The notes under the pieces are model-generated. The model was not told where the DNA came from and searched no databases. It saw only the letters and a list, made by a program, of their open reading frames with translations. From Micromussa lordhowensis (taxonomy: Eukaryota > Cnidaria > Anthozoa > Scleractinia > Lobophylliidae): 64,000 bases of DNA. The stretch spans positions 12,463,779-12,527,778 of the forward strand of contig OZ026608.1 in NCBI GenBank assembly GCA_964020085.1, given 5' to 3'. The position numbers were made by a program, and so were the translations under genes. Below are positions 10,480 through 21,425 of this stretch, piece after piece. Each line of letters opens with the position of its first letter. Positions within the stretch are counted from its first letter, which is position 1.

Positions 10480-11044
10480 GAATTGTCTGCTTATCCCGCA
10501 CCGCATTCCTGGTTGTCAGTTTTTTGGGTGCGGGGAATTCAAGAATTGTTCATTTATCTTTGCCTGAATGTAGCAAAGCGTAATGAAACAAAAGATAAAT
10601 GGTTTCTTGAATTCCCGAGCACAAGTGCATTTGTCGGCAGTGTGTTTTTAAGTGCCGGCGTGAGATTATGGGAACAAAGTGTGGTATGTAAACTAGCAAG
10701 TATATATTCGCTGAACAGTAAACAAGTTTCATTGTGGATTTTTACAAGCGGACAGTTAAATTTTGTTCTTTTTTATATTTTGGTTGAAATCCTGTAATCC
10801 ATTTCCTCGTAACGATTTTAGTTGCGCTTTCCTGATGATTGTCATTATAAGTGGTTTTGTTTATTCAATTTACTTTGGCCGGATCGAACGTATAGAGTTT
10901 GTTTAATTTTTTGGTGTCTAAACAGTGTAAGCAGTTGTTTTTGTTTTGTGATTAGTTGGTTAGTTCAATAAATGGGCTAAGAATTGTCTGCTTATCCCGC
11001 ACCGCATTCCTGGTTGTCAGTTTTTTGGGTGCGGGGAATTCAAG
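10480..11044 (+). repeat. Ngaro B1-A2-B2 repeat block
   Basis: B1 (10,480-10,543, starting GAATTGTCTGCTTATCCCGC) is fused directly to A2 (10,544-10,762). After 218 bp of unique sequence B2 repeats B1 (10,981-11,044) and ends the element. B1 and B2 look identical by eye. Confidence 0.88.
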
Positions 11045-11331
11045 AACAACCACATACTTACAATAAAATAAAGAAAAAAAACATATTCACAATACTGATA
11101 TTACTAACAATACTTACTATAAAAAAAGTTACAATTACGTACCTCCTACACTGATTACAAGCATTAGTTTGTTTACCGCATACCTAAACCTCCTGCGTAG
11201 ATCTTACGGGGGATAGAAATGGGAGACGGGCTACAGAGCTGCATTGTTACAACTTAAAATAACTTTTCGATTTTAAGTTTAGAAGCGAGCTTAAGAGAAA
11301 ATTCGCTCGCTAAGCTCGCTAATTTTCTCTT

Positions 11332-12012
11332 AGTTTTGTCGTTCTACGTGACATGTTGGTGTAGGCACCAAGGATCGGAAACCATCCATATCTTGCCATG
11401 CTTTCAAAAAATATCAGCAAAAAGAAAGAGGTTTACCCCAACTAAACAAATGAACGCCTGTGCAAAAGCCATTTGCCAGATTATCGAAGTTCTCACGCCT
11501 AAGTAAATATAATTAATTGTTCTAAGACTATTTAAGGAAAACTATTTGGCACGCCTGTTAATTAGCTTAGCACAGCTTCGTAAATCTAGCCCTACAGGTC
11601 ACTAGAGTAAGGGCTTTATTTAAGTGTAGAGTAAATTGTGCTAGCTGAGTACACCGAAAATAACTGAACCATAATGTAAATAGAGCAGAAATAAGGTTTA
11701 AGAGTCTGACAGGCTGGTTATTTATTGGACCTGGTCGCTCTCCATTAAGCCAACATTTCATCGTTAGAATTTCAGCCAAACCAAGTGAAGTTTACCTCTC
11801 AAGAGTACAATAATGAATTGATTATTCCAATATTGAACCCACTAGCCGTTCCAAGAATACGGTCCATGGAAATTCAATTCATTATTGCATTCTTGAAATG
11901 ACCAGCGAGTTCATATTCAAACAATCAATTTATTAATGTGATTTTCATTTGGTTTGACTGGTATAAATTATATCAATATAATGTGTTTTGATAAAGCACT
12001 GAGTTGTTCCAG
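11332..12012. other. Gene-free part of CTHRC1-like gene 1 intron
   Basis: Continues the duplication after the LINE/Ngaro insertion and matches 55,170-55,838. No coding or repeat signal is seen. Confidence 0.55.
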
Positions 12013-12295
12013 GACTGCTCGTTCAAATGTGTGCAGTCTGATACAGTGATCAAAGTCTCATATGACAGTCATTGGTTCTTCCAAGTGTAACTGGTGGATC
12101 TTCAAGTTTAATGGTAACGAATGCAGTGGACCAAGACAATCAAAGCTGTTGTGTACAACAGTTGGCCATCTGGAAATCCCGATCTTCTTCATCATCGATT
12201 ATTTAAGGGATTCTGTCACTATGGGTGACGCTTCCACTGGATGGGAATCAGTGTCCCGGATAATGATTGAGGAAGTGTCAAGGCACCAGTTCTAA
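12013..12295 (+). pseudogene. CTHRC1-like gene 1, C-terminal exon, broken (copy A)
   Basis: The exon follows TTCCAG and opens in phase 0 with DCSFKCVQSDTVIKVSY, then frame-shifted SSKCNWWIFKFNGNECSGP, then GDASTGWESVSRIMIEEV and stop TAA (12,293-12,295). These pieces match, in order, the conserved C-terminal domain of collagen triple helix repeat containing protein 1. Three breaks are seen: a frameshift near 12,062 shared with copy B, a missing base in CCAAGACAATC (copy B CCAATGACAATC), and a private deletion of the segment before GDAST (present in copy B). It is a pseudogene that was already damaged before the duplication. Confidence 0.85.
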
Positions 12296-14222
12296 TAAAT
12301 CGGTTCTCAACATCGAGGTCATTGCTGCTTTAGATTATGCTTATTATGTTACAGAAATCAGCACTGACATTTTATGTTGTGTTAAGCACTTGTATTTAAA
12401 ACAATTACTACAAATTCCAATAAAGACTCTCCTTAATGAAAAAGGTTTTTTCGTTGAATGCAGATTTCAATAAAACTGATTTTACTTGGTGTACAACCTA
12501 CACTAGTACTGTTTAGATTCCAGTCTCACTGCACTAATGTCTCAGGAATGCTGTTGAAATTGGATTTAATCGCATGTGTAAATTATAATGTGTTCCGTCG
12601 AACATCGCACAGTCTTCGTAGCAAAAGTACGAATAGCTTGTGAACGACTGGGGTACAAGGCAAAAAGAAACTTTGTGTGGAGTGGGGTAGGGGATGAAAG
12701 CACTCTCTTCTGGCCCATGCCATGTCATATATTTTGTTCCCTCTTTTATTCATTCTCGTTTCCAGGGCCTCGCACTGTACGATACCACTGCTTCGCTGAC
12801 TAAAGCTCACACAAAATTAAACATTAAACATTTTCACAAGGAAGTCCTTTCCGATTCCACGCGCCGCTTGCACTCTCGGAAAGCAAGCGACTGTTTCGCT
12901 GACTAAAGCTCAAATTAACCTAAACATCAATGTAAAGTTGAAGTTCCTGTATTTGATTTAAACGGGACGTGTCGTTGGATAGCAAATTCGTGTTTTAGTA
13001 AATTCTGGAATGCGTGTGTTCAAAGATAGCAGTCAACTTTAACTGACTCTTTTGTTCCATTTGAATCTCAACGGACGTGTTTTAGTATTTTTCCAATTAG
13101 TTGTTTTCTCAGTGATAACAGCACTTTAACCTCTTCGTTACATTTTCATCTAAAAAAACGTGGTTTGGTATTTTCAAATTTGTTCTGTTCTCAGAGATGA
13201 CAGCCCTTTAACGTGTTCGTGACATTTTGATCTCAACGTACGTCTTTTGGTATTAGTTTTCCAATTTGTTCAGTGTTTTCTCAGAGATAACAGCCATAAA
13301 GTAAAACATCTGGCAATGCCTTTACTCCACGCCAGCGCTACACTGATTTACTAATTTGATTGATGTGTTCATTACATTTATGAACAAAGAATCTCTTCTT
13401 TACATTTCAATGCTGGAATATATATCTGATGCATGTTAAGAAACAATCATAAACATTAGGGTTGAATCCATCCATAGTGAATTCAGTAAGTGGTTACCGT
13501 CGAATATCAAAGCGTTCCATTGCTAGTTTTCATTTAACAAAGTTGTTATCGCTGCTGAAAAAAACGCAAAGCTTTAGTGTATTTCTCAGTTCTGTACTTT
13601 ATCCTGGTAATACTGTTTGAAAACCATTGTGAGAAATCACTGAATGACTTCTGACAGAGAAGAAATTTTAGCCATAGTGAACAATTCAACCTCAGCTGGT
13701 TTCTTTGAACTGATATTGCATCCTAAAACATCTTTTTAAAAATTAGTTCTTATGACCCTTACTTGATATACTCTCTGTTTGATGTTTGGTTGTTCTCCAA
13801 TTCTCTCCGAGTCTTCTTTTTTCTGTCGCGCAGAAAATAGAATAAGAGATCGTATCAGCCAAGTTAGAAATTTAATAAATTGGTTTTAAATATTCGGCTT
13901 AATAGTAATACTCGTTTATTAAACACAATTGGTTAGCGCATAAAAATTTCTGATTCTCAATATCATTTTACATACCTTCCAATTGAAATTACTAACTCAT
14001 TCATGACGAAATAAAGATCCGCTTCCCGCTTAAAATAATGGTAAAATGCAACCTTGTTATGTAGAGCAAACTAAAATCTAGACTAATCTTCTTTTGCTCT
14101 GACTCTTGAATTACGGAGTACTTAACCTCCTCCGAAAGAAGGACACAGGAGGTAACTCGGCATGAGTGTTGACAGCAAATGTTAGCTCAAGACTAAGCCT
14201 GCTCGCGGTTAAGTTATTATAA
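12296..14222. other. Gene-free spacer, shared with copy B
   Basis: Matches about 56,178-58,435 apart from two insertions in copy B. It contains several short near-repeats of TTTTCTCAGAGATAACAGCC (13,100-13,300) that read like an old local tandem repeat of about 70-90 bp. No gene is seen. The AATAAA near 12,418 could have been the polyadenylation signal of gene 1. Confidence 0.6.
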
Positions 14223-14809
14223 TGGCTGGTTTGCAGTGTCACTCAATCAAAAATAAAAATCGTATCCATTCAATAAATTAAGTCAAGAATCTGAGATATG
14301 ATAGATGATTCATACATAAACAACCTTGCCAAGATTTAGGTCTGTGCGGTTTTTCATTCGCGCGTTATTTGGAAAAGTGTTTTACCCAAATTTATAGAGT
14401 TTTGTATGGAGACGCCATGTTGGTGCCCTTCCGAGGGGCACCAACATGGCGGCCGTAAAGTGACAAAAACATCTGTCATTGAGTTTTACCATTATATAAA
14501 ACGAAAAATTACTCCTCTAGAGCGCCGACACATTGAAAGTAGTACTTCTTCTATTGCAAGAACTGTTCAGTTAGCAAAAACGTGAGCGATAACTCCTCTT
14601 TAGACCTCTCGTGCCGCTATTTCACTGTCACGCAACTTAAAAACACTGAAATTCAAACGTCTTCTCTAACAAAATGAGAAGCCCTGTAGGGCTGAAACGT
14701 TGTAAAACGTCAAGTCATTAGAGGTTCTTACATCTCATGAAACTAAAACTTCATAAGGATTGGTAATTTTTAGTTTTGGAAAATGATGACGTCACATGAA
14801 AACCAGCAA
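14223..14809. mobile_element. MITE, family 'CATGTTGGTGCC' (copy 1)
   Basis: About 590 bp with inverted ends TGGCTGGTTTGCA / TGAAAACCAGCAA and a central palindrome built on CCATGTTGGTGCC and GGCACCAACATGG (14,417-14,450). It has no ORF. Copy B has the uninterrupted site at about 58,436 (ATTATAATTGAGGACAAC), so this copy inserted after the duplication. Three more family members are at 18,055, 44,206 and 59,164. Confidence 0.8.
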
Positions 14810-14959
14810 TAGAAGACAACGTATGTCTAACTTTGATTAAAATCTTCTCATCGGGTTATAACCTTTGTTTTGTTAAACAGCGTTTTATCTACGCTGACTG
14901 GTATTATATTACATTCCATGGCATTAAAAAAAAGCGTCTTAAAGGCTGAGCACATACCA

Positions 14960-15046
14960 TCACGAAACCAGTTACGAAACGAGCTCATACCACACAGACG
15001 TGAAGTTCTACTGTTATAAAGCGTTGATCTTTGTAACTCTTGAAGC
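14960..15046 (+). promoter_or_regulatory. Conserved 5' flank of CTHRC1-like exon 1
   Basis: The last 85 bp before ATG are kept in all four exon-1 copies: ACCAGTTACGAAACGAG, then CTGTTATAAAG, then CTCTTGAAGC before the ATG. A TATAAA stands only 27-32 bp before the ATG, so it is either very close to the start codon for a TATA box or simply part of the leader. Conservation may reflect duplication rather than function. Confidence 0.35.
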
Positions 15047-16196
15047 ATGGCACAGTTTGTATATTTTGCTGCTTTGTTGGTGTTTTGTGAAACAGGGGAC
15101 TCACTAGAAACCACTACCAGCCCTCAACAACAAAATACCGGCGCTACCAAGGACTTATGTGAGGTACAAAGTAGAAAATTAATTCTTCTTCTAGCAACAA
15201 TGGTTCATTGCATTTGCGTTGTATAGTTTCGGTTCTTATTTGCTTGATTTAAAGTATTTATGTCAGTTGAGTTTGAGATAGAAGGAAAAAAGACATACAT
15301 GTATGTCCTGTATCGAGCCCGAACTCTGTAAACAACAAGATCAACAAAGCGATGTAAGAATGTTTGCTTCATAAGTCATTGATTGTTAATTCTTTGAAGG
15401 AATGCTAAGGATGTCCGTGTTGATATCTTTAAGAGTCGACTTAACAAACGAACAAACATTGTTATCTTGCATAACAATGTTAGAGGAAAATATTTGACCT
15501 GATTAAGAGAGGTGCAGGGTGACTGTCAATATGTGTGGAATAGATATCAAGGCTTAAAAATCAAACAATGATGTTCATAGAACGTGACCTTGGTCTAGAT
15601 CTATAAATTGGAAGAGCCGCCAGTTTGTTAACAAACACGTTGACGCTAAAAAGACTGTCTGTACTATAATAACAAGTACCTCTAAAGCAGTTAAATTTGC
15701 GCACTTCATTTGACTATGCGCCGAATCAATGTAGGTATCGACAGGAGAAATGTAATTTTTACGTTTTCTAAGTTTCACACTTTGTTTCTTAGTGCAATAA
15801 ATGCGTGTTTTGGTTTCTTCATAGAAATCTATATCTGCCAATGGATTTCCAGGTATTCCAGGATCCAATGGCATGCCGGGAATGCCTGGCATTCCGGGAC
15901 CGCAAGGACCGCAGGGAAGAGATGGAGTTAAAGGACAGATTGGCGACAAGGGGTCGCAAGGAATACTGGGACAAAAGGGAGAGAAAGGAAATGAAGGGCC
16001 TCGTGGGAAGAGTGGGCTGCCAGGAATGATGGGAACAAAAGGAGCGAAGGGTATTGTGGGAGATCAAGGCATAAAAGGCGATAAGGGAGAGAAAGGAGAA
16101 AGCGTGACAAGTCCTTCTAGTGCAGTGCCACAAACCAACTGGAAACAATGTGTGTGGAAAAATCTGAATGACGCTCAAGATAGCGGTAAGATCAAG
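15047..16196 (+). CDS. CTHRC1-like: CTHRC1-like secreted short collagen, exons 1-2 (gene 2, copy A)
   Basis: Exon 1 (15,047-15,163) encodes 39 residues with a signal peptide ([17 protein letters not shown]) and a Thr/Gln-rich stub ending KDLCE. Exon 2 (15,825-16,196, phase 0) encodes KSISANG, an unbroken run of 29 Gly-X-Y triplets, then a linker and [12 protein letters not shown]...GKIK at the donor. That last block matches the start of the conserved C-terminal domain of CTHRC1 proteins, secreted matrix glycoproteins that trimerise through the collagen stretch. The collagen run is longer than the roughly 12 triplets I recall for vertebrate CTHRC1. The expected third exon (DCSFK... to the C-terminus) was not found downstream before 47,300, so the gene as seen is truncated at 3', or its last exon is lost or very distant. 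Without it translation would run into the intron and stop at 16,293-16,295. Confidence 0.82.
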
Positions 16197-18054
16197 GTGA
16201 GAAAGAAATATTCTATTGGTTGTGAGCAAAATTACTTTTATCACCTTGTGAAGGGTAAAACTCAGATAAAGAATTCGATGAAATACTATCGTTAATTTCA
16301 ATTGGATTAAAATTTAGGTATTCGAAGTGTCTGTAGATTGGCTCCAAATTATGAAACCTTAGAAAAGTAGGGTCACGATCGGGTGAGATATAACTGTACA
16401 CATTTTTTGTACTAGTGGTTTCATGTCGGGGAGACGAAAGTGATATCACATGGTAATGATTATTGGAATTGTGAGGTGCATATTCGAGTATCCCTACATA
16501 CGGCTGGTGTGCCTCTAATCTGATTCGTCCAATTAGAACTCAGTAGGCTTGAAAAACTGTAGTCTGTACTGACGTCAATGTATGCTTAGGAATGGCATCG
16601 AAACCGGGCAACGTTTCTCACGGCACTGAATATTCACGAAAAGAGATTTATAATTCCAATTGAAAAATGCGGAACACTTTTTGTCTCCAGGTTTTTAATT
16701 TGGTGGCGAAAGCGATTCGTCCGCGTCTGGCAACTCGCTCGTAGTTCGTCGAGTGTCGCCATGGGATAGGATAATAGTCTGACAACTCCCTCGTAGTTCG
16801 TCGAGTGTCTCCACGGGATACAACGGTCTGAGTATGGCTGAAGATAGTCGAACCATCATAACAGTTGAAATCTCTAACCACTGGCCTACGCAGGAGACTC
16901 GTTATGTGTATCTTGACAACTGCAAGACTCCACACTGTGAAATAGATAAATTTATTTAATCCATTTTGAAATCACTGGTTATCCTTGTAATGTGATTGGT
17001 TCTCAGCGGTGCGATTCACGTATTCACGAATCGCACTATCTTTTGCTCCAAATCACATCTTTTCTCAGCCAATGAGAATGGGACAGTAAAACAAAGCAAC
17101 CAATCAGATTTTAAGGCTTTTTTAAACTCACCAATCACATTGCAGGAAATTAGTTATTATAAATTAGGCAAATTTGGCAACTTGGTTCAATAAATATTGG
17201 TCCTGACCAAAATCTTGTTCCTGTATTTAGGCTATTAAATTGTGCGATTTAAAAATGGATCTAATAAAGTGGTAATTGAACTTCGGGTCGTGCAATTTTG
17301 GTCTGAAATCATACTTGTGATTTCAAATCGAACTCGCGCTGCGCGCTCGTTCTATTTTGAAATCACGCGTATAATTTCAGACCAAATTGCACGACCCGAA
17401 GTTCAATTACTATTATATATTACAACATTACTTTTAGAATAAAAAAGTGCACTTTATATGTTTACCTTTTAATATAATGGGTGACAAATTAAGCTTTATC
17501 GTGGGTTTTCGACTTGTTTATTGTGTCAAAGAACTTCGCGCCAAATGTTGCCATGGCAATTTTGTGATTTCACATGTGAAATGGTAAATTGATGGTGAAA
17601 TTTGCCCAAATATTAAGGAGTAATTTATTATCACCCATTATATTATGAGTTTAATTAATTTGACGAGGAACACAACTTTGTGCTTTAGAGGCCCTCACCA
17701 ACTTTCACCAACTCTCTCAACCCTCACCAGTTTCTTGATCTCCATATTCTAACAAGAATGTTTTTCAAATTTTGATGCCTTTAATGAAAAAACTTTAACG
17801 TTTTTGCTACATCTTTTACTTCTTTAGTTATTTTTCGCTTATCGGTTGCAGTGCGTTTTCTAGCCATTTTTGTCGGCTTTCAAACATTACAAAAAAAACA
17901 TAAAAGCGTAAAATATAAGATGGCGGATTCAAGATGGCGGTTGCTCAGAAATGATGGCATCATATCAAAAGTACGTCTAATAGGGTAATCGTACCATGTC
18001 GTGGACCTCAAAACAATTAAAAATTGGATGTCTTATAAACCCACCCACTTTCAA
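16197..18054. other. Gene-free downstream region with a segment inverted relative to copy B
   Basis: 16,197-16,680 matches copy B directly (61,612-62,400 apart from an insertion there). From about 16,905 to 17,640 the sequence matches copy B 62,570-62,822 in reverse orientation (TATCTTGACAACTGCAAGAC here, its complement there; likewise TTGCCATGGCAATTTTG). From 17,775 the match is direct again. The inverted part also contains an extra MITE at 17,225-17,425. No coding signal is seen. Confidence 0.6.
17225..17425. mobile_element. Palindromic MITE around a GCGCTGCGCGC core
   Basis: Left arm TAATTGAACTTCGGGTCGTG (from 17,273) is the reverse complement of CACGACCCGAAGTTCAATTA (ending about 17,409). 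Between them the arms continue as TTGGTCTGAAATCA / TTTCAGACCAAATTGC around CTCGCGCTGCGCGCTCG. A shorter related copy is at 20,755-20,880. No ORF. Confidence 0.7.
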
Positions 18055-18652
18055 TTGCTGGTTTTCAGTGTCACGCCATTCAAAATAAAAATCAAAACCG
18101 TTCAATAGATTAAGTCCAGAATCTGAGAAAAGAAAGAAGGTAAGTATGCAAAGGCTCTCGCCAAGATTCAGGTCACAATAATTTTTCTTATGCAAGATAT
18201 GCGGAGAAACATTTTACTTAATTTTATAGAGATTTGTATGGAGACGCCATGTCGGTGCCCATCCGGATGGGCACCAACATGGCGGCCGGAAACCAACAGA
18301 AACATCTGTCACTGACTTTTGCTACAAAAGCTTGAATTTATCTCTGGAGGAACTAACAAGCATTAAAATAATACTCTTTCTAATACAAGAACTGTTCAGA
18401 TAGCCAAATTCCTCGAAATAAGTCCTGAAATAAGTCACTTTTTAACCAACACGGCCATCATGTGAATGTCGCGTCACGCAAAAGCTTAAGGAATTCAAGC
18501 GTGGTCAATCACAAAACCAAGAACCCCTTTCTGAGCAAAAATGTTTATGGATATTATTTTTCAGCTACTCTTATACATCATGAAAGTAAAATATCAGGAG
18601 GATCAATAGTTTTGTAGTTTGAATTTTAGTGACGTCATGTGAAAACCGGCAA
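18055..18652. mobile_element. MITE, family 'CATGTTGGTGCC' (copy 2)
   Basis: Inverted ends TTGCTGGTTTTCAGTGTCAC / GTGAAAACCGGCAA, with central palindrome GTCGGTGCCCATCC / GGATGGGCACCAACATGG (18,250-18,285). Copy B shows the uninterrupted site at about 63,065-63,075, so the insertion is private to copy A. Confidence 0.8.
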
Positions 18653-19325
18653 TCTCATAGCGTTGATAATCTATGAAAAACACGGTGAGAGCCCTCGCCT
18701 CAGTCCGAATACGATTAACAGCTCAAGTGAAAGATGTCATTTTCTGTGTAAATTGGAGCTGGGTTTGGATCTATATTAAGAAATCTTTTCAAAGGCATCT
18801 GTTGCTTAGTGGGTTGGGGTTGGGTAGGTATTACTTTATGATGTCATTTCTTGTTTGGAAGGAGAGTTTTGATCATACGCACATTTGATAAGGGCTCCGA
18901 AATTTAAAATTAGTTTGAGGAAACTATAGAGTGACCGAGATCCATGCTTGAACAAGACTTGGGAAACGTACTGAAGTTCCCGGTTAAGGAGGTCTCAAGC
19001 AAATGTTTCTGCATGCTTTGACAGAGATAATAGAGACAGGTGGTAGAGGTGCTGTTTCGGTGACGCAGGTGCCGGCGTAGGTGTCACATCTCGCGTCTAT
19101 GCTTTAGATTTGTCCTTTTCCATAGGTTACCAATGGGAGTATGAAATGGCCAAAGTCAAATAGTTTTAAGGAGGCCAATCGCTTTCTTCTAATGTAAACG
19201 TTGAATAAATAGTAACGACGGCCCTGCTGTTGGTATGTTAGTGTAAAGGAAAATATTGCTTAGATAACTGAACATTTTGAAAAGGCCAGAACTCCAAGAG
19301 AGTCATCTAGACAAATTAAAAGGTA
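18653..19325. other. Gene-free, shared with copy B
   Basis: Matches 63,078-63,700 closely. The open stretch around 18,673 has no recognisable domain and no matching splice context. Confidence 0.55.
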
Positions 19326-20042
19326 CAGTCGACTCCAGCTATAGCGGACACCCTCGGGACCGCGATTTGGTGTCCGTAACAGCGGGATGCGATAAAATGT
19401 TTATTTTAAATCATATTTACAGAAGGGGGTCACATGTGTGTTCATTTTCATTAACTCCAGAACCTTTTTCAGAGCCGTCGCACGTAAAGAGCGTCAGAAC
19501 TTTATTTACAAACAGAACTTAACTGAACAGGAGTTACGTACGCTTTGTGAACAGTATTTCTTCTAAGTACGTAAACAACAATCATCGTATGTTGCAGCAA
19601 TGTCCACACATGCATCGTTTTGGTTTCCTACTGTATTGAAGTACAGTAATCTACATTTCTAAAAAATATTATTTGGACAGACTGGACGAACTTACTCATG
19701 GCAGCGAGAATACAAAGAGGGCCTGAGGAGAAAGGTGAAGGAATTTCGATTGATGGACAGAAGAAACGGAAATCGACCAAAAAAGACAAAGACAATCTCA
19801 AAAAGCAGAAAAAATAGACTTGATGTGTGTGCAAATATTCCTAAGATGCTACTCAAGAGAGAGAGAAAACAATAAAATTGTCACGTTGGGACCAGATAAA
19901 ATGTTACGTAAGGCCGTAATAGCGAGATTCCGGGGGAGTTTATTTCAGTCAAACGTCTGTAATTTTTGCCGGGGATTTAGCTGCTGTTCGTAATAGCGTG
20001 GTGTCTGTCATAGTGAGGTGTCCGCAAGGCGGGAGTTGACTG
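19326..20042. mobile_element. pogo/Tc1-like non-autonomous DNA transposon
   Basis: 717 bp flanked by TA (19,324-19,325 and 20,043-20,044) with inverted ends CAGTCGACTCCAGCTATAGC / GCGGGAGTTGACTG and a second paired block GCGGACACC / GGTGTCCGC. This resembles pogo/Tigger-type termini. The uninterrupted TA site is in copy B near 63,903. No transposase ORF survives. Confidence 0.75.
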
Positions 20043-20411
20043 TAGTTCTTTCACAGTGCTAAACATTTTTCACAACTGGAGCCGACGACCGACGATGTCA
20101 CTCCCTCAATTGTGATTGGTTTAAAGCACCCAGCTCAATTTTTTGGTGGTACTGTTTTGTAGACAATAGCAAAGCGTGCGAGTGACGCCATGACTCAGGC
20201 AAGAGTCAGACAAACAAACCGGAATGGCGGACGATTTCCCTAAAACAAAACAGCCGGTGTTCCTAAAACACACTAGATTCCCTCTAGTACTCTCAGAACA
20301 CGCTGATGTTGTATGAGCCTCGTGGTGGATATGATCATTTGCATTCTATTTTAAAGCCTTGGGCACTTCGTTTTTGTTTCATTCATGTAAAAGTACGTCA
20401 TATCCAACTAC
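20043..20411. other. Right end of visible duplication match, no gene
   Basis: 20,045-20,130 matches the last bases of the window (63,905-64,000). After that the sequence is unique. A 30-codon ATG frame at 20,224 (MADDFPKTKQ...) is too short to support. Confidence 0.5.
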
Positions 20412-20712
20412 TTAAGTGCTGTGTAAAACTACGACGATCAGACGTACACTAGTTTTTATGCATGTCGAAATGACGTCATACCTACAGACTATCCATGGAC
20501 TTTGCCCAGCCTGCTTGCCGTCCCTCCTACAACAATACCATCCGCAACGAAGCCTACTCTCATCCTCTAAACTACTTTTTACTGTCCGTACTGTGAACTC
20601 TGTGACATACGGTGAGCGTGCCTTTTCTTTTTCCGCATCTATATTATGGAACAGTCTACAGTCTTTTAAATCTGCCCTCAAAACATTCTTGTTTCGCAAA
20701 TTTTATTTTTGA
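20412..20712 (+). pseudogene. LINE (CR1/L2-like) ORF2 C-terminal tail
   Basis: The open frame ends in YGERAFSFSASILWNSLQ, then FKSALKTFLF. This is the characteristic tail of many CR1/L2/Rex-type reverse transcriptases (YGxRxFSxxAPxLWNSLP ... FKxxLKTxLF). The upstream polymerase is missing, so it is a short dead fragment. Confidence 0.72.
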
Positions 20713-20754
20713 TTTATTCCATGAGGAATTCTATCAGCTTTCATTTTTTATATA

Positions 20755-20880
20755 TGATGGTAATTGAACTGAGTTGAGTGCAATTTGGTCTGAAACCTTA
20801 CGCGTGATTTCAAAATCGAACGAGCGCGCAGCGCGAGTTTGATTTGATTTCAGATCCATTTTTAAATCGCACAGTGTAAG
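20755..20880. mobile_element. Partial MITE related to 17,225-17,425
   Basis: Carries TAATTGAACTGAGTTGAGTG, GCAATTTGGTCTGAAACC, GAACGAGCGCGCAGCGCGAG and TTTTTAAATCGCAC, the same order of blocks as the MITE at 17,225 with more divergence. Confidence 0.6.
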
Positions 20881-20994
20881 GTGGCTCGATACAGTTTCCA
20901 GTGCTTTCCAAGGCTTAGAGTTTGATGGGTCATTATAACCACTCTATATCAGTTGATACCAAAATCATGGTATCAAAAAACTGCCCAGTCATTG

Positions 20995-21425
20995 GTGAAC
21001 AAGTTGCTGTCAATTTTATGGCACAATAGGTTACCATAGCAGCAATATGACCTGCTAAAAACACGCTTGATTTTAGCGTTAAGCGCTTATAACTCGAAAG
21101 CGATCTCGGTGACCCCCATTTTTTATTATCAAATTGTAATCAGCATGATAAGATGCAATTTTTTGCAAAGTTTAAAAAAAATTCTCCGGAGGGGGTTCAG
21201 AGCCAACTTAATTTTTCGAAATTTAATGTGGCTCTGAACCCCCTCCGTGGAAGTTTTTTAAACTTTGCAAAGTTGCATCTTATCATGTTAATAACAATTC
21301 AATAATAAAAAATGGGGGTCACCGAGCTTGTTTTCTGCTTAAAGCTAAAATTAAGGGTGTTTTAGCAGGTCATGTTGTTGCTACGGTAACCTATTGTGCC
21401 ATAAAATTGACAGCAACTTGTTCAC
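20995..21425. mobile_element. Long-armed palindromic element bordering the array
   Basis: Left arm from GTGAACAAGTTGCTGTCAAT pairs with the right arm ending ATTGACAGCAACTTGTTCAC. Arms are about 190-200 bp around a centre near 21,210, with inner blocks GGAGGGGGTTCAGAGCCA / TGGCTCTGAACCCCCTCC. No ORF. The right arm ends 1-7 bp before the tandem array starts. It includes the motif GGGGGTCACCGA in both arms. Confidence 0.8.

Larger units (their letters stand above)
5241..11044 (+). mobile_element. Ngaro-type (DIRS order) tyrosine-recombinase retrotransposon
   Basis: A 5.8-kb element with the A1 - ORFs - B1 - A2 - B2 split direct repeats that define Ngaro-like elements. A1 is 5241-5458, B1 10,480-10,543, A2 10,544-10,762 and B2 10,981-11,044. 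ORF order is a Gag-like protein with a zinc knuckle, reverse transcriptase/RNase H, then a tyrosine recombinase. There is no integrase and no target-site duplication at its own ends (GCTTTATTGG on the left, CAACCACATA on the right), as expected for recombinase-mediated insertion. The reverse transcriptase is broken by a MITE and two frameshifts, so this copy is not autonomous, although Gag and recombinase frames are open. It is absent from copy B. Confidence 0.88.
5181..11331 (-). mobile_element. LINE 3' fragment used as landing site by the Ngaro element
   Basis: The 13-bp direct repeat CTAATTTTCTCTT at 5181-5193 and 11,319-11,331 occurs once (CTAACTTTCTCTT) at the uninterrupted site in copy B near 55,159, so everything between is inserted DNA. 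A T-rich tract (5194-5222) follows the left repeat. The right part (11,045-11,318) has the ACTTACAATACTTAC texture of LINE 3' ends. This fits a short 5'-truncated LINE on the minus strand, later split by the tyrosine-recombinase element at 5241-11,044. Confidence 0.6.
1..20130 (+). repeat. Segmental duplication, copy A
   Basis: Read side by side, this stretch matches 51,584-64,000 in the same order and orientation: serine racemase-like last exons, broken CTHRC1-like gene, second CTHRC1-like gene, then a gene-free tail ending near GATTGGTTTAAAGCACCC at about 20,118. Short stretches look roughly 93-97 percent alike by eye; no alignment was run. The match is interrupted by insertions private to copy A: LINE plus EGF exon, Ngaro element, MITEs at 14,223 and 18,055, and a pogo/Tc1-like MITE at 19,326. 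The left edge lies outside the window. Confidence 0.9.

Noticed and set aside
15819..16301. 160-codon minus-strand ORF opposite the collagen exon (also 61,280-61,525)
   Set aside because: Shadow of the Gly-X-Y coding strand, which lacks stops on the complement because of its codon composition.
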